A stretch of DNA of 64,000 nucleotides from Hetaerina americana (lineage: Eukaryota > Arthropoda > Insecta > Odonata > Calopterygidae). Of the stretch, positions 32,241 through 45,255 are shown piece after piece (the first letter of the stretch is position 1; each line of letters opens with the position of its first letter). The position numbers and the translations under genes are program-made. The DNA lies in NCBI GenBank assembly GCA_022747635.1, contig JAKTNV010000041.1, forward strand, positions 4,262,953 through 4,326,952. The letters run 5' to 3'. Below the pieces are notes generated by a model. It searched no databases. It was not told the DNA's origin and saw only the letters and a program-made list of their open reading frames with translations.

Positions 32241-33600
32241 AAAGATCTTTCATGTCGCTTAATTTTCAGTGCTTAAATGGTGCGCGCACGGCCATCTTAT
32301 CAATGCCAATAATACGATCTGCGAACATGCGACCACTAATCAACCGACGGTCTGAATTCAACAATTCACGCATTGCACGTCAGGAAAAAATTGTTCCCGA
32401 TATCTTTCATACAAAACCTTGTAAGTGTTTTTGGTTATCAGTTACCAACAAATATGTTAAATGAATTCGAATGATGGATGTAATTTCAAGAGCACCCAGA
32501 AGCACTTCGATTAGTCAGTATTTTAGCATAAAACCCTACTCTACAAATGCGTGGCGAGTTGATAGCTAGAAGAACAAAGAAACAAGTGTTAGATAAAATG
32601 ATAATAATACTTACGTACTGGGCTTCTTAGAATATTTTTTCCTAGTGAGGTAGTTTGCATTTATTCTGATCACATGTCGCTCGCGGGGAATTTGGCATCT
32701 GAAATCAATTCTTTCCGCACTTGACCAATCCATTCTTATTTTCATGATCTTCCACATCCGTCTCATTGCTTCACGAACGCTCTCCTGTTGCCCTAAAACT
32801 CCTCTTAGCAATCCCGGGGGTCTTTACAGAGTCCCTCCGACCGTATTCGCCCACGTGAACGTCTGCGTGCCAACCCTGCCCTTTCTCGATCGCACCCTTT
32901 GACCTCCGTTCCATGATTCAACTCTCCCGTCAAAGTAATAGGGATTCGGTTTGCCAAAAATGCTCGAGTCTTTTGTATTTTTTTCCGGCCTGCCCCGAAA
33001 TTGAACGGTCTGACATAAATGTTGTGCAAATGTTTACGAAGCTGCAACATGTTGACGGCTGTGACGGCGGGGAAAGAATAGCGTGAGGGTTCGGAATGGG
33101 AGAAGAAATCAGCGAGAATAAGATTCTGTTCAACCCGAGTCAAAGACATCCAAAGCTCGGAAGTTCAATCATCAGAAGGTTTCGAAACAGCTGTGCAAAA
33201 AGGCCACGATAAAAGAAGGAAACTCGGAACCAAAGTTATATTATTTAATAAATAACATTATTAGTTTTAAAGTCGTAAATTATACGCTTTCGACAGATTT
33301 GTTGAGAGATTTAATGAGGGAATTTTAGATACTACAGTAATACAGAGTTTTGCAGTTTCAAATATAAAATCAAAAATATAATTTATTGTATAAAACTATT
33401 GTAGGACGCAACGAAATGCTCCTTTCAAGTGTTCAAAAAACCTGCGACTATGAAAAAGTAGAATTGCCGCGTGGTTGGCGGCCGCGACATCATTGGTGGG
33501 AGCGAAGCACAAAATGAGTAGCGAGTAGTATTCGGTTAATTAGTCTTTTATTTAACCATTAATAAGAAATGGGGCTCAGGCACCGGGGAGTAGGGACGAG
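32241..33600. other. Unassigned sequence
   Basis: No recognised repeat or coding domain. Confidence 0.45.
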
Positions 33601-33609
33601 CTAGCGGGG

Positions 33610-34812
33610 AAAGGCTGGGCATCTCTAGTGTGGTCGTAGGAGCCTACGACCGACGGACTCAGAGACAGGGTAAAAGGTGAAGAATCGGGAAGTTATCAGA
33701 AGAATGTTAGTCGTTGCGTGGCCAATTTTTGCATTGAAGGACTTCGAGTCTACCTTAGCGTAATTTATTCGGGTGTAGGATCTGGCGTGTATTCTTGTGG
33801 TAAGGCGGAGCGGAAAGGAGAATGGCAATCATCGACCGCGACGTCGCCCAGGAGGTGTACTATGTCCGGTGAAACTAACGCATGATCAGGAAAGGAAGAG
33901 CCATTACCCACAAACGTTGTAGTGGGAATATCCAGGCGAATGATGTCGTGTTTCTGTATTAAGCGTTCAAGTGCTTGTCCTTTTCTAGTGGTCATGCTGT
34001 CCCGGAAAGATTGGCTTCTGGCGTTGAGGTCGCCAAGGATGATATAAGGTCGCCTGAGAGAAGTTATATATTCAATGGCTTTAATGGGAAGACTGTCTAG
34101 TTTCCTGGAATAGAGAACTCCTATGTTTATTTTTGTCCTTCTTATCCTTATTTGCGTAAGGACCCCCTCGTTTTGGTCCTCCATTGCGTCCGGAATCTGC
34201 ATCCTCACCGCAGGTATGCCATCCCTGATGAGAATGGTAACCTCACCGCAGCGTGGTGATGGCGGTGGTGAGCGACACCGGGCGTGTTGGTCGTTCGGGG
34301 CACGGCCATGCGCCCGCATAATGGCCACCCCCGCAGTTCGCGCAGCGCAGAACTTCCGCCCTGCAGTCGACGGACCGGTGTGCCGCGCCGCATCGCCCAC
34401 ATTTGGCGTCCGTACTGCACTGTGCGACCGCGTGGTCGAAACCCTGACAGCGGGGGCACTGCCTAGGTTGGGCCGGGGGGGAATGGGAGGGTTCACAATG
34501 GAACCATGAACCATTTATTAGGACCCCTTTCAGAGCAAGGAGGTTCCGCGCCCCGTGTGCATCCTCCGTGAGGACTCTCAGCACCGTGGTGTGCTTGGAG
34601 GTCCTGTGGTTCTTGATGCGCCAGGACATCGCCACCTGCACTCCGGCGTTTTCGAGGCCCTGGGTGATTCCTTCTCTGGTGTGACCAGGTCGACCGCTTT
34701 AACTACAAAGGAATAGGTGATTACTTGGGTGCGCTGTGTTCGGGGCTGGTTAACCTCCCGGCTCCTCCGCCTTGCCTCGTGGTCCAATCTGAGGACCTCC
34801 TGCTTCCTCGCC
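33610..34812 (-). mobile_element. Jockey-like LINE piece C: ORF1 gag zinc knuckles joined to endonuclease
   Basis: On the minus strand, ORF1 (from about 34790) has WRIKNHRTSKHTTVLRVLTE and three CCHC-type knuckles: CPRCQGFDHAVAQC, CGRCGAAHRSVDC, CANCGGGHYAGAWPC (about 34460-34300). It passes abruptly into the middle of an endonuclease: GEVTILIRDGIPAV, PYIILGDLNARS (catalytic Asp), TTFVGNGSSFPDHALVS, VDDCHSPF. A fragment RINYAKVDSKSFNAKI continues in another frame. The endonuclease N-terminus with its Asn and Glu motifs is missing, so an internal deletion joins ORF1 and ORF2 near 34250. The reverse transcriptase is absent downstream. Confidence 0.85.
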
Positions 34813-36503
34813 TTATGTGACTTCCTCTTTGTGGAGGCGTCCCATTCGTCTTACCAGTCCTTGGGACTATGAAGACGTTTTGTGTTCTTCTGCGTAGTCT
34901 CTTGGCGGCTTTATTACTTCAGAGAAGTCTTCTTAGCACTTCCTTGGCTTCTTCCCTGGCGGAAGTGATGCAGGGGTGTCCAGGCTAGCAATGGGTCGTT
35001 TGTGACGATCCCACGGCCAGACCTGTGCCTCGGAGATTCTTCGGATAACAGTAAAGTCCGACTCCGCTGCTTTTCTGAAGAAATCCTGCGCTGCCTTCGG
35101 AAGTAGAACGTCTATCGGTTCCAAATTCCCGTCGCGGTGCATGCTTGAGGCGGGTTCGTAGCGACCCCGCCCCAATATATACCGAAGTGCAGCAGTCTGA
35201 ACTACCTGGACTCGAGCAAGACTCGTCTTTGGCACTTCAGACCATACCGGTGATGCGTACGTAATTGCTGGGAGCACGCACGCCCGGTACAGTCTTCTCT
35301 TAGTGTCCACGCTTAGGACTTGAGGGTGAAGACTCGGCCAAAGTCGACTCATCGCCGCAAAGCCCTTGGTGCGGGCACGCTCGCACTGGGATTTAAAGTG
35401 AGCTTTCGATCCATCAGCACACCAAGATAAAGGACTTCAGACTCCCACGGAAGGACGACTCCATCCACCGATATTTGCTCGTTTGGTGGTGCTCCTCGGC
35501 CGGTTTGGAAGACGATGGCTTTCGTCTTCCCGGCATTGATTTTCAACCCGCCATCGACGATACCATTTAATGAGATCATCGATGGCCTCCTGAAGTCGCT
35601 CGGCAGCAAGGTTCTTCTGCCAAGAGCGGTAGAGTAGCGCCGCGTCGTCTGCATATAGGGACAGGATTCCATGACGCCCATGATCCCTAGGGTGGTCATG
35701 AGTGTAGATATTAAACAGCATAGGCCCAAGAACGGAGCCCTGAGGCACGCCAGCGTGTATCCGTCGAACCTCAGAGTCCGTCCTGAGCCATCTGGTGACG
35801 AATGTCCAGTCCTGTAGGTAGGATCTGATTAGGCGCCAGATCCATGCCGGGAAGAGGAGTCGCTGCATCTTCAGCAGAAGGGCTGGGTGCCAAACGCGGT
35901 CGAATGCCTTCCTTATGTCAAAGAAGGCACCGGCTACCGCCATCCTCCTATTGAAGGCGTCCGTGATGACGTCTGTAATCCTCGTTAGCTGATGGATTGT
36001 TGAGTGCCGTTCGCGGAAGCCGAACTGTTCCTCTGGGAGAATTTCCTCTCCCCGTATGAAGCCGCAGATCGGCCCCTTCAGTAGTCTTTCGAATATCTTT
36101 CCAAAGCCGTCCAGAAGGGAGATGGGTTGGAAGTCTCCAGGGCCCAACTCAGTCTTCTGCGACTTTGGAAGACAGACGATTCTTGCTCTTCTCCAGGTGG
36201 ACGGGAAGAAGGAAATTCTGATGCAGCCGTTAAATATACTGGCCAGGTACGCCATTGCCGCCTTCGGAAGTTCCCGGATGACGGTATTAGAAATGCCGTC
36301 AATGCCAGGCGCTTCCCTTGGGTGAAGGTGACGCACAACCGCTGTGACGTCTTCTTTCTCGATGACAGGCACGGGAATCTCATCATTGGCTTCCCCTGTG
36401 TCGTGGATTTCCGCCTCAATCGCCGCGGAAGTACTGTTCCCTGGGTTCGGAGTGAAGACGCCTTCGAGGTACCTCGCTAGCATCTGTGCCTTAATGTCGC
36501 CCT
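34813..36503 (-). mobile_element. Jockey-like LINE piece B: reverse transcriptase and 3' end
   Basis: On the minus strand from 36483: MLARYLEGVF, REAPGIDGISNTVIRELPK, FQPISLLDGFGKIFERLL, EEQFGFRERHSTIHQLTRI, FFDIRKAFDRVWHPALL (motif A), GVPQGSVLGPMLFNIYTHD (motif B) and SLYADDAALLYRS (the catalytic YADD, near 35650). The frame then shifts through KTKAIVFQTGRG, YLGVLMDRKLT and RLYRACVLPAITYASPVW to PPGKKPRKC plus stop at 34933. A short 3' UTR ends at about 34813. It is 5'-truncated just before the reverse transcriptase. At least two frameshifts inactivate it. Confidence 0.88.
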
Positions 36504-37040
36504 ATGTGACTACCTCTTTGTGGAGGCGTCCCATTCGTCTTACCAGTCTTTGGGACTATGAAGACGTTTTGTGTTCTTCTGCGTAGTCTCTTGGCGGCTT
36601 TATTACTTCAGAGAAGTCTTCTTAGCACTTCCTTGGCTTCTTCCCTGGCGGAAGTGATGCAGGGGTGTCCAGGCTAGCGATGGGTCGTTTGTGACGATCC
36701 CACGGCCAGACCTGTGCCTCGGAGATTCTTCGGATAACAGTAAAGTCCGACTCCGCTGCTTTTCTGAAGAAATCCTGCGCTGCCTTCGGAAGTAGAACGT
36801 CTAGCGGTTCCAAATTCCCGTCGCGGTGCATGCTTGAGGCGGGTTCGTAGCGACCCCGCCCCAATATATACCGAAGTGCAGTAGTCTGAACTACCTGGAC
36901 TCGAGCAAGATTCGTCTTTGGCACTCCAGACCATACCGGTGATGCGTAAGTAATTACTGGGAGCACGCACGCCCGGTACAGTCTTCTCTTAGTGTCCACG
37001 CTTCGGACTCGCGGGTGAAGAATCGGCCAAAGTCGCCTCA
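36504..37040 (-). mobile_element. Jockey-like LINE piece A: 3' end only
   Basis: On the minus strand 37041-36622 repeats the last 139 codons of piece B (RLYRACVLPVITYASPVWSG to PPGKKPRKC) with few changes. The same 3' UTR follows, ending in AGAGGTAGTCACATAGGG at about 36504. Piece B starts directly after it. Confidence 0.88.
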
Positions 37041-38325
37041 TCCGAAGCCGAAGAATACCGAAGAGTAATCTCTTGGGTCAAATATTTCATGGAAGGTCGA
37101 ACACAAAGGGTCAAATTAGGAGAAGTGTATTCTGAAAAAACAAGGGTAACATCGTGAGTCCCACAAGGAAGCGTACTTGGCCCGCTCTTGTTTTTAATAT
37201 ATATAAATGATCTCCCAGTAAATATTAATTCTCAGATAAGACTTTTTGCAGATGACTGTATTATCTACAGGAAAGTTGTAAATGGCAGAGACTTTGACAA
37301 ACTTCAAAGGGACATTAATAAAATGGCGGATTGGGTGACGAAAAATGGGATGGATATTAATGCTAGCAAATGCAAATCCATCACTTTTAGTGACAAGGTA
37401 AATGGAAACGATAGGGACTATACATTCTCAGAAAATGTCATTCCTAGAAGTGATAGCTGCAAATACCTAAGCGTATATTTAACTAAGGATTTAGGATGGG
37501 GGCTAAACGTGGAGTACATTTTTAAGAAAGTTTCAAAACTCTTCATTGGGTGATGATAAACCTCAAAGGGAGCGTTAGAGCAACTAAAGAGAAGGCGTAT
37601 CAGACCCTGGTAAGACCAATTTTAGAGTACGCATCTCTAGTATGGGACCCTCATGAAGAAGGACAAATCAAAAAACTGGAAAATGTACAAAGATGGGCTG
37701 CCCGATATGTACTGGGGAAGCATAGGAGGATGGAGAGTGTGTCTGACATGTTAAAAACGCTGGACTGGGAACCTCTACGAAGTAGAAAGAAAGTAAGCAG
37801 ACTTTGTGGAATGTTCTGCATTCTGAAGAGGAAGAAAGCTTGGGCAGATCTTAAGAAAGAGGCGGGGAACCCAAATTTATCGGAGAAATAACCACAAATT
37901 CAAGGTAAAACGCCAGGCACAGAGAACGAATAAAAAGATTTTCTTTTCTAATGAAAACAATTGTTGATTGGAACACCTTACCTGCAAAACTCTTCGAGGC
38001 CTTTCCTAACAGAGTGCATACTTTTAAGAAATTATGTAAGGAATATTGGTAATAATTTGATTGATGTGTGGTGTATTGTATTATATGTAAAAGCTTATTT
38101 TTTAATTTATCTCTTTTTTCTTCTAGCTGATTGATTGATGTAAATGAGACGGGGATTCTCTTGCTTTGCAAAAGAGATTCGTGTTTTGAATTTTCCTTGG
38201 AGTGAATACGTGTACTTTTGTTTAATTACTGATTTTACCTATTATCTTTTGTGATTACTTGGGACTTTTGCCACCTGACACTGTCTGTCAGCACATGTGT
38301 ATTTTAATAATAATAATAATAATAG
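37041..38325 (+). mobile_element. Second LINE type, reverse transcriptase C-half to ATT/TAA tail
   Basis: The plus strand reads VPQGSVLGPLLFLIYINDL (motif B, just after an in-frame stop), RLFADDCIIYRKV (catalytic ADD, about 37250), GMDINASKCKSITF and CKYLSVYLTKDLGW. A frameshift near 37550 leads to KAYQTLVRPILEYASLVWDP, VQRWAARYVLGKHRRM and MLKTLDWEPLRSRKK. A remnant of the C-terminus follows to about 38050. The element ends in an AATAATAATAAT run at 38305-38325. It abuts the Jockey-like array tail to tail in opposite orientation. Confidence 0.82.
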
Positions 38326-38636
38326 AAGCATTTTGGAGCTCAGAAATTGGGGTGAGTATAATAGTTTTCAATTCTGCCATTTCAATTCATTTCATTTCAA
38401 TTTCATTTCATTTCAATTCTGCCATTAAGTCATTCTGTGGGTCATATTTTAGAGTCTCTTTAAATGCGTTTGAAGTTTTAATTATGATCTTTTATGGGAA
38501 TCAAATTTTGAAAGCAATTAAGATTTGAATATTAATGGAGAATAGAATTACTAGTTTAAAATTTTAAACCTATCTTTGAATAGATATGTGAATGTTTTCT
38601 TGCCTACCAACCGCTAATATTTGGTTAGTCGCTCTA
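38326..38636. other. AT-rich sequence with ATTTC repeats
   Basis: CATTTCAATT-type short repeats occupy 38375-38420. Nothing else was recognised. Confidence 0.5.
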
Positions 38637-38731
<95 letters not shown>

Positions 38732-38815
38732 TATATATAGGTATACATATACCTATATATACGTGTGTGTGTATGTATATATAAATATATATATTAACAC
38801 ATACATATATAATTT
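38637..38815. repeat. TA microsatellite with CA/TG flank
   Basis: About 80 bp of pure TA, then an ACACAC run, then an imperfect palindrome of TATA and GTGTGTG units. Confidence 0.95.
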
Positions 38816-41800
38816 AAATAACTATAATATACTGAGTGTAGATTACCGCTGGAGCGAAGGAGGAATAACATAAAATACTAAATTATTTCCCTCTATTAAT
38901 CCTCTCGTCATCGTCTCAAAGCTGAGTAGCTGTTCAAATAACTTAGGTATAAAGCCTTTTAATTTCCCTGAGCATGCCTCTAAATTTATTGGATAGATAT
39001 TTGAGTTTGTTCTTCTCGTCCTAAGTAAACTTTAACTATTAATTAATAAATAATTAAACGCAAAAGGCATGGCATTTTTGCCCGAACTTCTGTGATCTAG
39101 TAATGACAAAAACATTCGGCTTTCTCCCGGAAGGGAATGCGTCAAGGGTTTACGAGTACTTTTCATTCTTCAAGGATTATTCTTCTCGCTCTATAGTGTC
39201 CGGGGTAAGTACATCCAAGCACTGCCATTGAAAGTTGTGAAAAGCAAAATTATGGAATTCCAACTGAAGAAATGAAGGACTATGGTCAAATTGGTTTGGG
39301 ACGTTAAAGGAGGAATTACATTGAATAGAAAAATTTCAATGGCAGCGACGTCAAGTGAAACGTTAAGAAAACACTAGTAAAAAATTTTATATGGAGAATG
39401 GTTTCTGAGTGGTTCGAAAACTTTGTCTTTGAGGCAAGAGGATAAGCGTAGATTTTGAAGGCCTTTGAAAACGTGGAAAATTAGTGGGAGATTTGGATGT
39501 ATTGATCAACTGCCCGATAGTATTTAAATTTAATGGTTCGGCGTTGTTTGTTGAAGCCAATTGGTGGGAAACAGTATCGTTTTCCGCCGGACAATTATGA
39601 TGCAAACGTCGAGAGAACGATAGGTTGGACTCGGATAAAAATTTAATTAACATATTATATTATGACTGCGTATTATTTTCCCTTAACTAACATGCTAATG
39701 ACAAGTTTCCACAACCGCTCTGCTCTCCCTTTCAGCTCTTTTGAATCTTTCCAATGACCACATTCATGCTCTCGATGTGTGTCGCATTCCGAAACGCGCG
39801 CTATCTTCATCTGTTAAGTGGATGCCTCAATTAATATGAGACTGCTGATAGATGGCGCAGGAGGCGTCGTGAGTGGAGATAATGAAGGACGCAATGCGTA
39901 ATGATTTCGCGCTTTTCATTCCAAATGGCCACATCGAACCCTGGGGAGTCTTGTTTCGGCTTTGTGGAGGAAAAGCCAAAACTCCACACTCGCTTAGATC
40001 TGGTTCCCTGTCTTTGCAGTCGGTCGGCTGCTTTCATACTCATCGATAAGATGCACAGTAATCAGAGAAGATTTCGGTCCCAGCCGGTATATGAATTTTT
40101 TTAGTATGAAGAAGCGTTTCTTGCTATGTGAAACCTTTAACCCTTAAAGTATGGAGGCATTCATACTTACCGTATTTGTAAGCCTTCGTTCTCACTGATA
40201 CGTTTTTTGTTTAATATTCCTTTGTCCCAACATAAACTTCTGTAAATTGTCCATTGTATTCCCCTGAAAATTATCGGTCTCTTGAGCGATAATGAACGTT
40301 ATATTTCAATGATTATTGGTCTTCAAGCTATAATTCTTAGGATTAAAAACTTCCTTTGTGACTGTTGAAAAACATGATATATCAGATGTTCATAAGACAA
40401 TGATTAATGTCATTTTGTTGCTTAATGACAATTTGTGATAAGTATTCCAACATCCTGATTCAGTTGACCGACAATACGTAATGTAATCATTGACTTAAAA
40501 GGTTGACACACCGACATACCAAAAACGCAAAATTACGCTGCTTAGATTAATTTAAGTAAGTCATAAAGATTGTCAGCGAACACAACGCAAATGGTCCTCG
40601 TCCTTATCGACTCAGTACGACTGTTACTCCATGATTACACGAAGAGAAACAACAAACGAGTTTTTCAAAAAGGTAAAATAAACAGAAGAAAGCATAAAAA
40701 ATAATTCGATATTATTTCAAAAAACAGGAAGGGCTCTTGATGTCAACGAACCTTACACTACCGACGATTTGATATTCACTCGCGCCACGGGAATGGTTGA
40801 TGCCTGTGATTTCCGGCTACGAGCTTCAGCTGTGGCTCATGCGATCAATGCGGCTTCTGCTCAAGCGGATTCACTCATGAAACTTCTCATTGAATTTTAC
40901 ATCTCAGCCCCGTGAGATTGGCGCTGTTTATTGAAGAGTCTGAATTGAAATCGAGGGAATAAAATGACTGCGGGAGCTAGGAGAAACTGCTTTGGCTTTC
41001 GTCGACGAGAGTGCCGGCTTGCGATGAAGCCACCCACCTCCAGGAGACCCCTCTAGGAACCTGACGACGCCGCCGCGAAGGAGAGAGGGATGGCCCATTC
41101 ATTCATTCACTAAATTCCCCAAGTGCAATCTCCGTTTCGATCGGCCATTGATTGAGAACATTTTGTAATAAAAATATTAGAGAATAAATGTACCTGAACA
41201 AAGGATCTGTCAATCAATGTTAATAGCGATGATCACGACTGTGAATGCGGTCGCAATGCTAACCCAGTCCAAAGAAAACAGTCTCTTCGTGTGATGAAAC
41301 GAGGATTGTGGGGTTGGTCACAAATTTTAATGAAAACTGACGGAAGCTCTGGGCATACTTAATTAGTGTTACGAGTAATTTATCAATACAGGGAGTATTG
41401 ATTTCATATACTGCCAAGTTGAATTTCCAACCGCATCGCGTTCGATTGGGGAGAGTATAGTTCATACAAACTGAGGTAAGGCCGTAAAAGTTGAAAAAAT
41501 AAATTTGTAAAAAGTCGAATAAATAAATAAAATTTAAATAATTATCAGTAATTAATTACGGCCTCAACTGGGAACTAATATATCAGCATTGGAACTAAAT
41601 GTTTAGTCTGACATCACAAGTCTAAAAAGAATTTCGTTGATTAAAAGTAAATTAAATGAAGAGTTATGACAAGAAATAGAGATCCTTAACGGCCTTAGAA
41701 ATTGAAAAAATAAGCCGAGTCGTCATTTGAATAAAATGATAATGAAAAAATTTACTTCTCCGGCTAATTCGCAGAAGGCATTCTAATGACTGCCGACGAG

Positions 41801-43940
41801 ACCAAATTAACCTGCAGGTCGAAAGCATAAAAGAGATTGCCGAGAACATAAGTGAAAGGGACGAAGGGGAACTTCGGTAAACATTTGATCTTTTGTCTGG
41901 AAGTTCCCGCGGCGATGAAGGCGTTCATCTCCTTTCAGGTTTCTCCGCGTTCGGAGTCGACGTTCTTGAGAACAGTTTCGCCGCCGGCCCTCGAGGCGTC
42001 TTCAGATTGAAGGATAGTTACGCGGAGGAACTCGGAAGAAGATGGTCTTTTCTTTTATCGCATTTCTTTAGACGGGGTGTTGAGATTTTTTCTGAAAAAT
42101 GATTGCAGGGCATTCTCCGTTCTCTTGAGAATGCGCACAGCACTACTCTTGTCACAACGGAAGTACCAAGAGGGCGAAATTCAGCAAAGAAAGCCTCCTT
42201 CGCGTGGAGAGGGAAAGCTTTTGGGATTACGACTGTGGCCTCCGTCGGCTCCTCAGTCATTCCTTCTTCGCACAATGACCGGAGCTCGCAATTGATTCGT
42301 TGGCCTCTCTGCGCTCGCTCTGCAAGTGCTCGGCATCTCGCGATCCACAGGGCATCACGCATGCTTCCGGGGGCGCGAATGCCGGTGTCTAACAAATCAA
42401 ATTTTAAAATCCTCTAGTACTAACAAGGTAATGACTTTATGAGTCATTTACTTAAAGCTTAAAGCGAAGAATCAATACAAATGGAGCAGTATAGGACGCT
42501 TTCCAATTCGATCCAGAGTATGAGGCGGTCATAATCAAGCGCATTCGGATGGTATGACGACTATCGATATGCACTATAATTGTGGTGATTATGTATCGAT
42601 TCAAATATGCGTTATCCATGGAGTACTGAAATGAGCCGTCGGGCATTTCAGTGCATTGCATTAGATATAATACCGTATGCCAAATCAAATACGGGGGATT
42701 TGGGAAGAATGATGTCGGCATTCGGACCGTGGCCTCAAGTTATTCCGATGCACCAATCCTAGTAAATAAACGGGGCTGGGCAATACACCCTCAGAGAGCA
42801 TCGATTCCAAATCCCACGCAATGGTTCTCTCTCACATGGAGCGGACCGGACATTCGGACATCGCGACGTCTCCCGAGGCGCGTTCATCCATTGAATCGAC
42901 GAACTTCACTCCCGACAAAGACAAGGAACCAAATACATCGCTGAATGAATTTTGCCGACACCAAAAAGATCGATTCAATCCGCAAAATCGCGAGAGATGT
43001 TCGAGGTATTTGTCTAATGGTCTAATTCTAAGTGTCCCTCCCTCGTCCGTTAAATACGCTAACCTTGGGGGCCATAATACAGCGAAGGCGACGTCTTCGT
43101 CGATGTGATAGCCAAAGTGAGTTTCCAGGGACTCTGAGCTGAAAAATGAGTCACCGAGAGCGACCGTTGGAAAATTAAACATCCACTTCTTTTAAATTCC
43201 ACTAATTGTAGATCCTGCCGAGATCACCTGTTCGGTCACTGCCCTCGTGACTTCACCGCGCACGTCCATGGTGAACAAAACCAGTTGACATTCCTTTCAT
43301 GCCGGTAATTTCAAAGGAATGGCATTGCTTATTATTATTTAATGGAGAAGGACACATATTTTCCAAATATTGAGACAGTGTCGCCTCCGCCAATCGTAAT
43401 GAATCAAGAGAAATATCTCCAAGAAGAATCAAGACGGAGCAAGACAAATCAATATTTTTTTCAATTTCGAAATGTTTTCGTCCACCCCGCCCGTGTCGCG
43501 GGATTTCCTTGGACTTCGTCAGCGACTACGAGTTGATGACGATAAATATTTTCTTCAATTTTTATCTGGACAGCGATATTTGGCAACAGGATATTGTAAT
43601 TTCTTCTACGATGTACACAAACGGTTCGAAGAGGAAACATGAAGAAATACGTGGATGTGGCAATCGCGGATGACTTCTCCTGCGTTTCGAGCAACGCGTC
43701 CAATCCTGATCGAGAAACAAATGGGGGGAGGGGAGGGTGGCAGAGGGTGCGTGGTGAGGGAACGAGAGGAAAGAGATCGCCTTCAACTTTCGCGGATAGT
43801 TTCGGAGGTGGCGAATGGAATCGTTGCCTGAGTCATCGTGCAGCGTTGGGATAAAGCTATGAATTTTTTCTTCCCATGCCCACGTGCCTCCCACGCGATG
43901 CCACGGTGGAATATGTTGGCAAATATAAATGCATCAATTT
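38816..43940. other. Unassigned 5-kb stretch
   Basis: I found no transposon protein, RNA gene or spliced coding exon here. Frames at 41890-42420 and 42820-43180 overlap on both strands, lack domains and are probably chance. This is the longest stretch free of recognised repeats, so it is the likeliest to hold non-coding host sequence. Confidence 0.45.
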
Positions 43941-43944
43941 ACAA

Positions 43945-44095
43945 AGCAACAAATTCAGAATGTTAAAATCATTCACCTCGATCGGGATTCGAACCTGGAT
44001 CCCTCGACGTCCAATCGAGTGCTTCAGCCAGCTTAGCTACTGAGGCGTCCTTTTACACTCCGAAGTCTTGTGGGCTTCAAAATCTCGGAGTGTAC
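43945..44095 (-). mobile_element. SINE family A copy (head and part of body)
   Basis: On the minus strand the tRNA-like head contains GGATCCAGGTTCGAATCCCG and AGCTAAGCTGGCTGAAGCAC. It directly abuts the 5' end of the mariner at 44095. Confidence 0.7.
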
Positions 44096-45255
44096 GGCGG
44101 TGGTCCCAGAAGTACCCGGCCTGACCTAGAGATGGCGGTAGTTGTTTAAAAAATATCGCTGTATTAGAAAGTACGCAATCTATAAAGTATATTTTTCAAG
44201 TTTGAAGACGCCACGTTGTTTAGTATTCGCTTGGCAGCCATCAATAGTGAACATTTTGAGTGAATTTATGAAAATGGAGAAAATTGGTCATCGTTATGTG
44301 ATACAATACTTTTATTTGAAAGGCCTTAGCCCAACCAATATAAAAGCTGAACTGGATTCTACTCTGGGTGAGTCTGCTCCTTCTTTTACAAGAGTAAAAT
44401 ATTGGGAAGCAGAGTTGAAACAAGGCCGTACAAGCTGTCAAGATGGGCATCGCGTTGGTCGACCAAATGAGGGGATGACTCCAGAAACGGTGAAGAAAAC
44501 CCACAAAGTGATACTGGATGATCGTCGACTCAAAGTGCGCGAGCTAGTAGACATAGTAGGCGTTTCAAAAAGTGCGGTACATCGCATCTTAACTGAAAAT
44601 TTGGACATGAGAAAGCTGTGTGCAAGATGGGTGCCGCGTTTGCTAACACTCGAGCAAACCCAGTGTCGTGAAGATGTTTCAATTGAGTGTTTAGCGAAGT
44701 TTCACAGCAACAAAGAAGAATTTTTTCGCCGTTTCATAACCATGGTTGAAACATGGGTCCATTACTTTACACTAGCCACAGAAGAACAATCAAAACAATG
44801 AGGAGAAACAGAAGAATAAACAGAAACAAACAGAAGAACAATCAAACAAAAGAGAGAACCGCCTCCAAAGAAGGCGAAGATCGTTTCATCTGCAGCCAAG
44901 GTCGTGGCGTCAGTTTTTTGGGATGCGCGTGGCATAATTTTCATTGGCTATCTTGAAAAAGGAAAAACAAGCAACGGCGAACTTATTGCAACGTTTGCGC
45001 GAAAAAATCAGGCAAAAGCGGACCCATTTGGCTACGCGTTGAAAGTGTTGTTTCATCAAGACAATGCACCAGCTCACAAATCCGTTATTCCAATGTTCAA
45101 AATCCATGAATTAAAGTTTGAATTATTACCTCATTCGTCAGATTCAGCCCCCTCGGATTATTTTCTGTTCGCAACCTTGAAAAAATGGCTCAGTGGTCTA
45201 AGATTCTCCAACCATGAAGAAGTGATGCCGGGATATAATATGAAGCCAGCCGATG
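44095..45255 (+). pseudogene. Mariner transposase, frameshifted and 3'-truncated
   Basis: From about 44274 the plus strand encodes GHRYVIQYFYLKGLSPTNIK, the helix-turn-helix and linker (VGRPNEGMTPETVKKTHKVI, LVDIVGVSKSAVHRILTENL), RKLCARWVPRLL, and VETWVHYFTLATEEQSKQ, stopping at 44801. The partner part resumes near 44860: PPKKAKIVSSAAKVVASVFW, DARGIIFIGYLEKGKT, LFHQDNAPAHKS (around the second Asp), and SDSAPSDYFLFATLKKWLSG (around the third). First-Asp context TWVHYF has His where Asp is expected, so the catalytic triad is already broken. The last 40 or so residues are missing beyond 45255. A purine-rich GAAGAACAATC-type repeat expansion at 44782-44860 causes the frame loss. Confidence 0.88.

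Noticed and set aside
33625..33660. Short hairpin GGTCGTAGG/CCTACGACC as a regulatory element
   Set aside because: A nine-base stem next to a LINE fragment is not enough to claim function.
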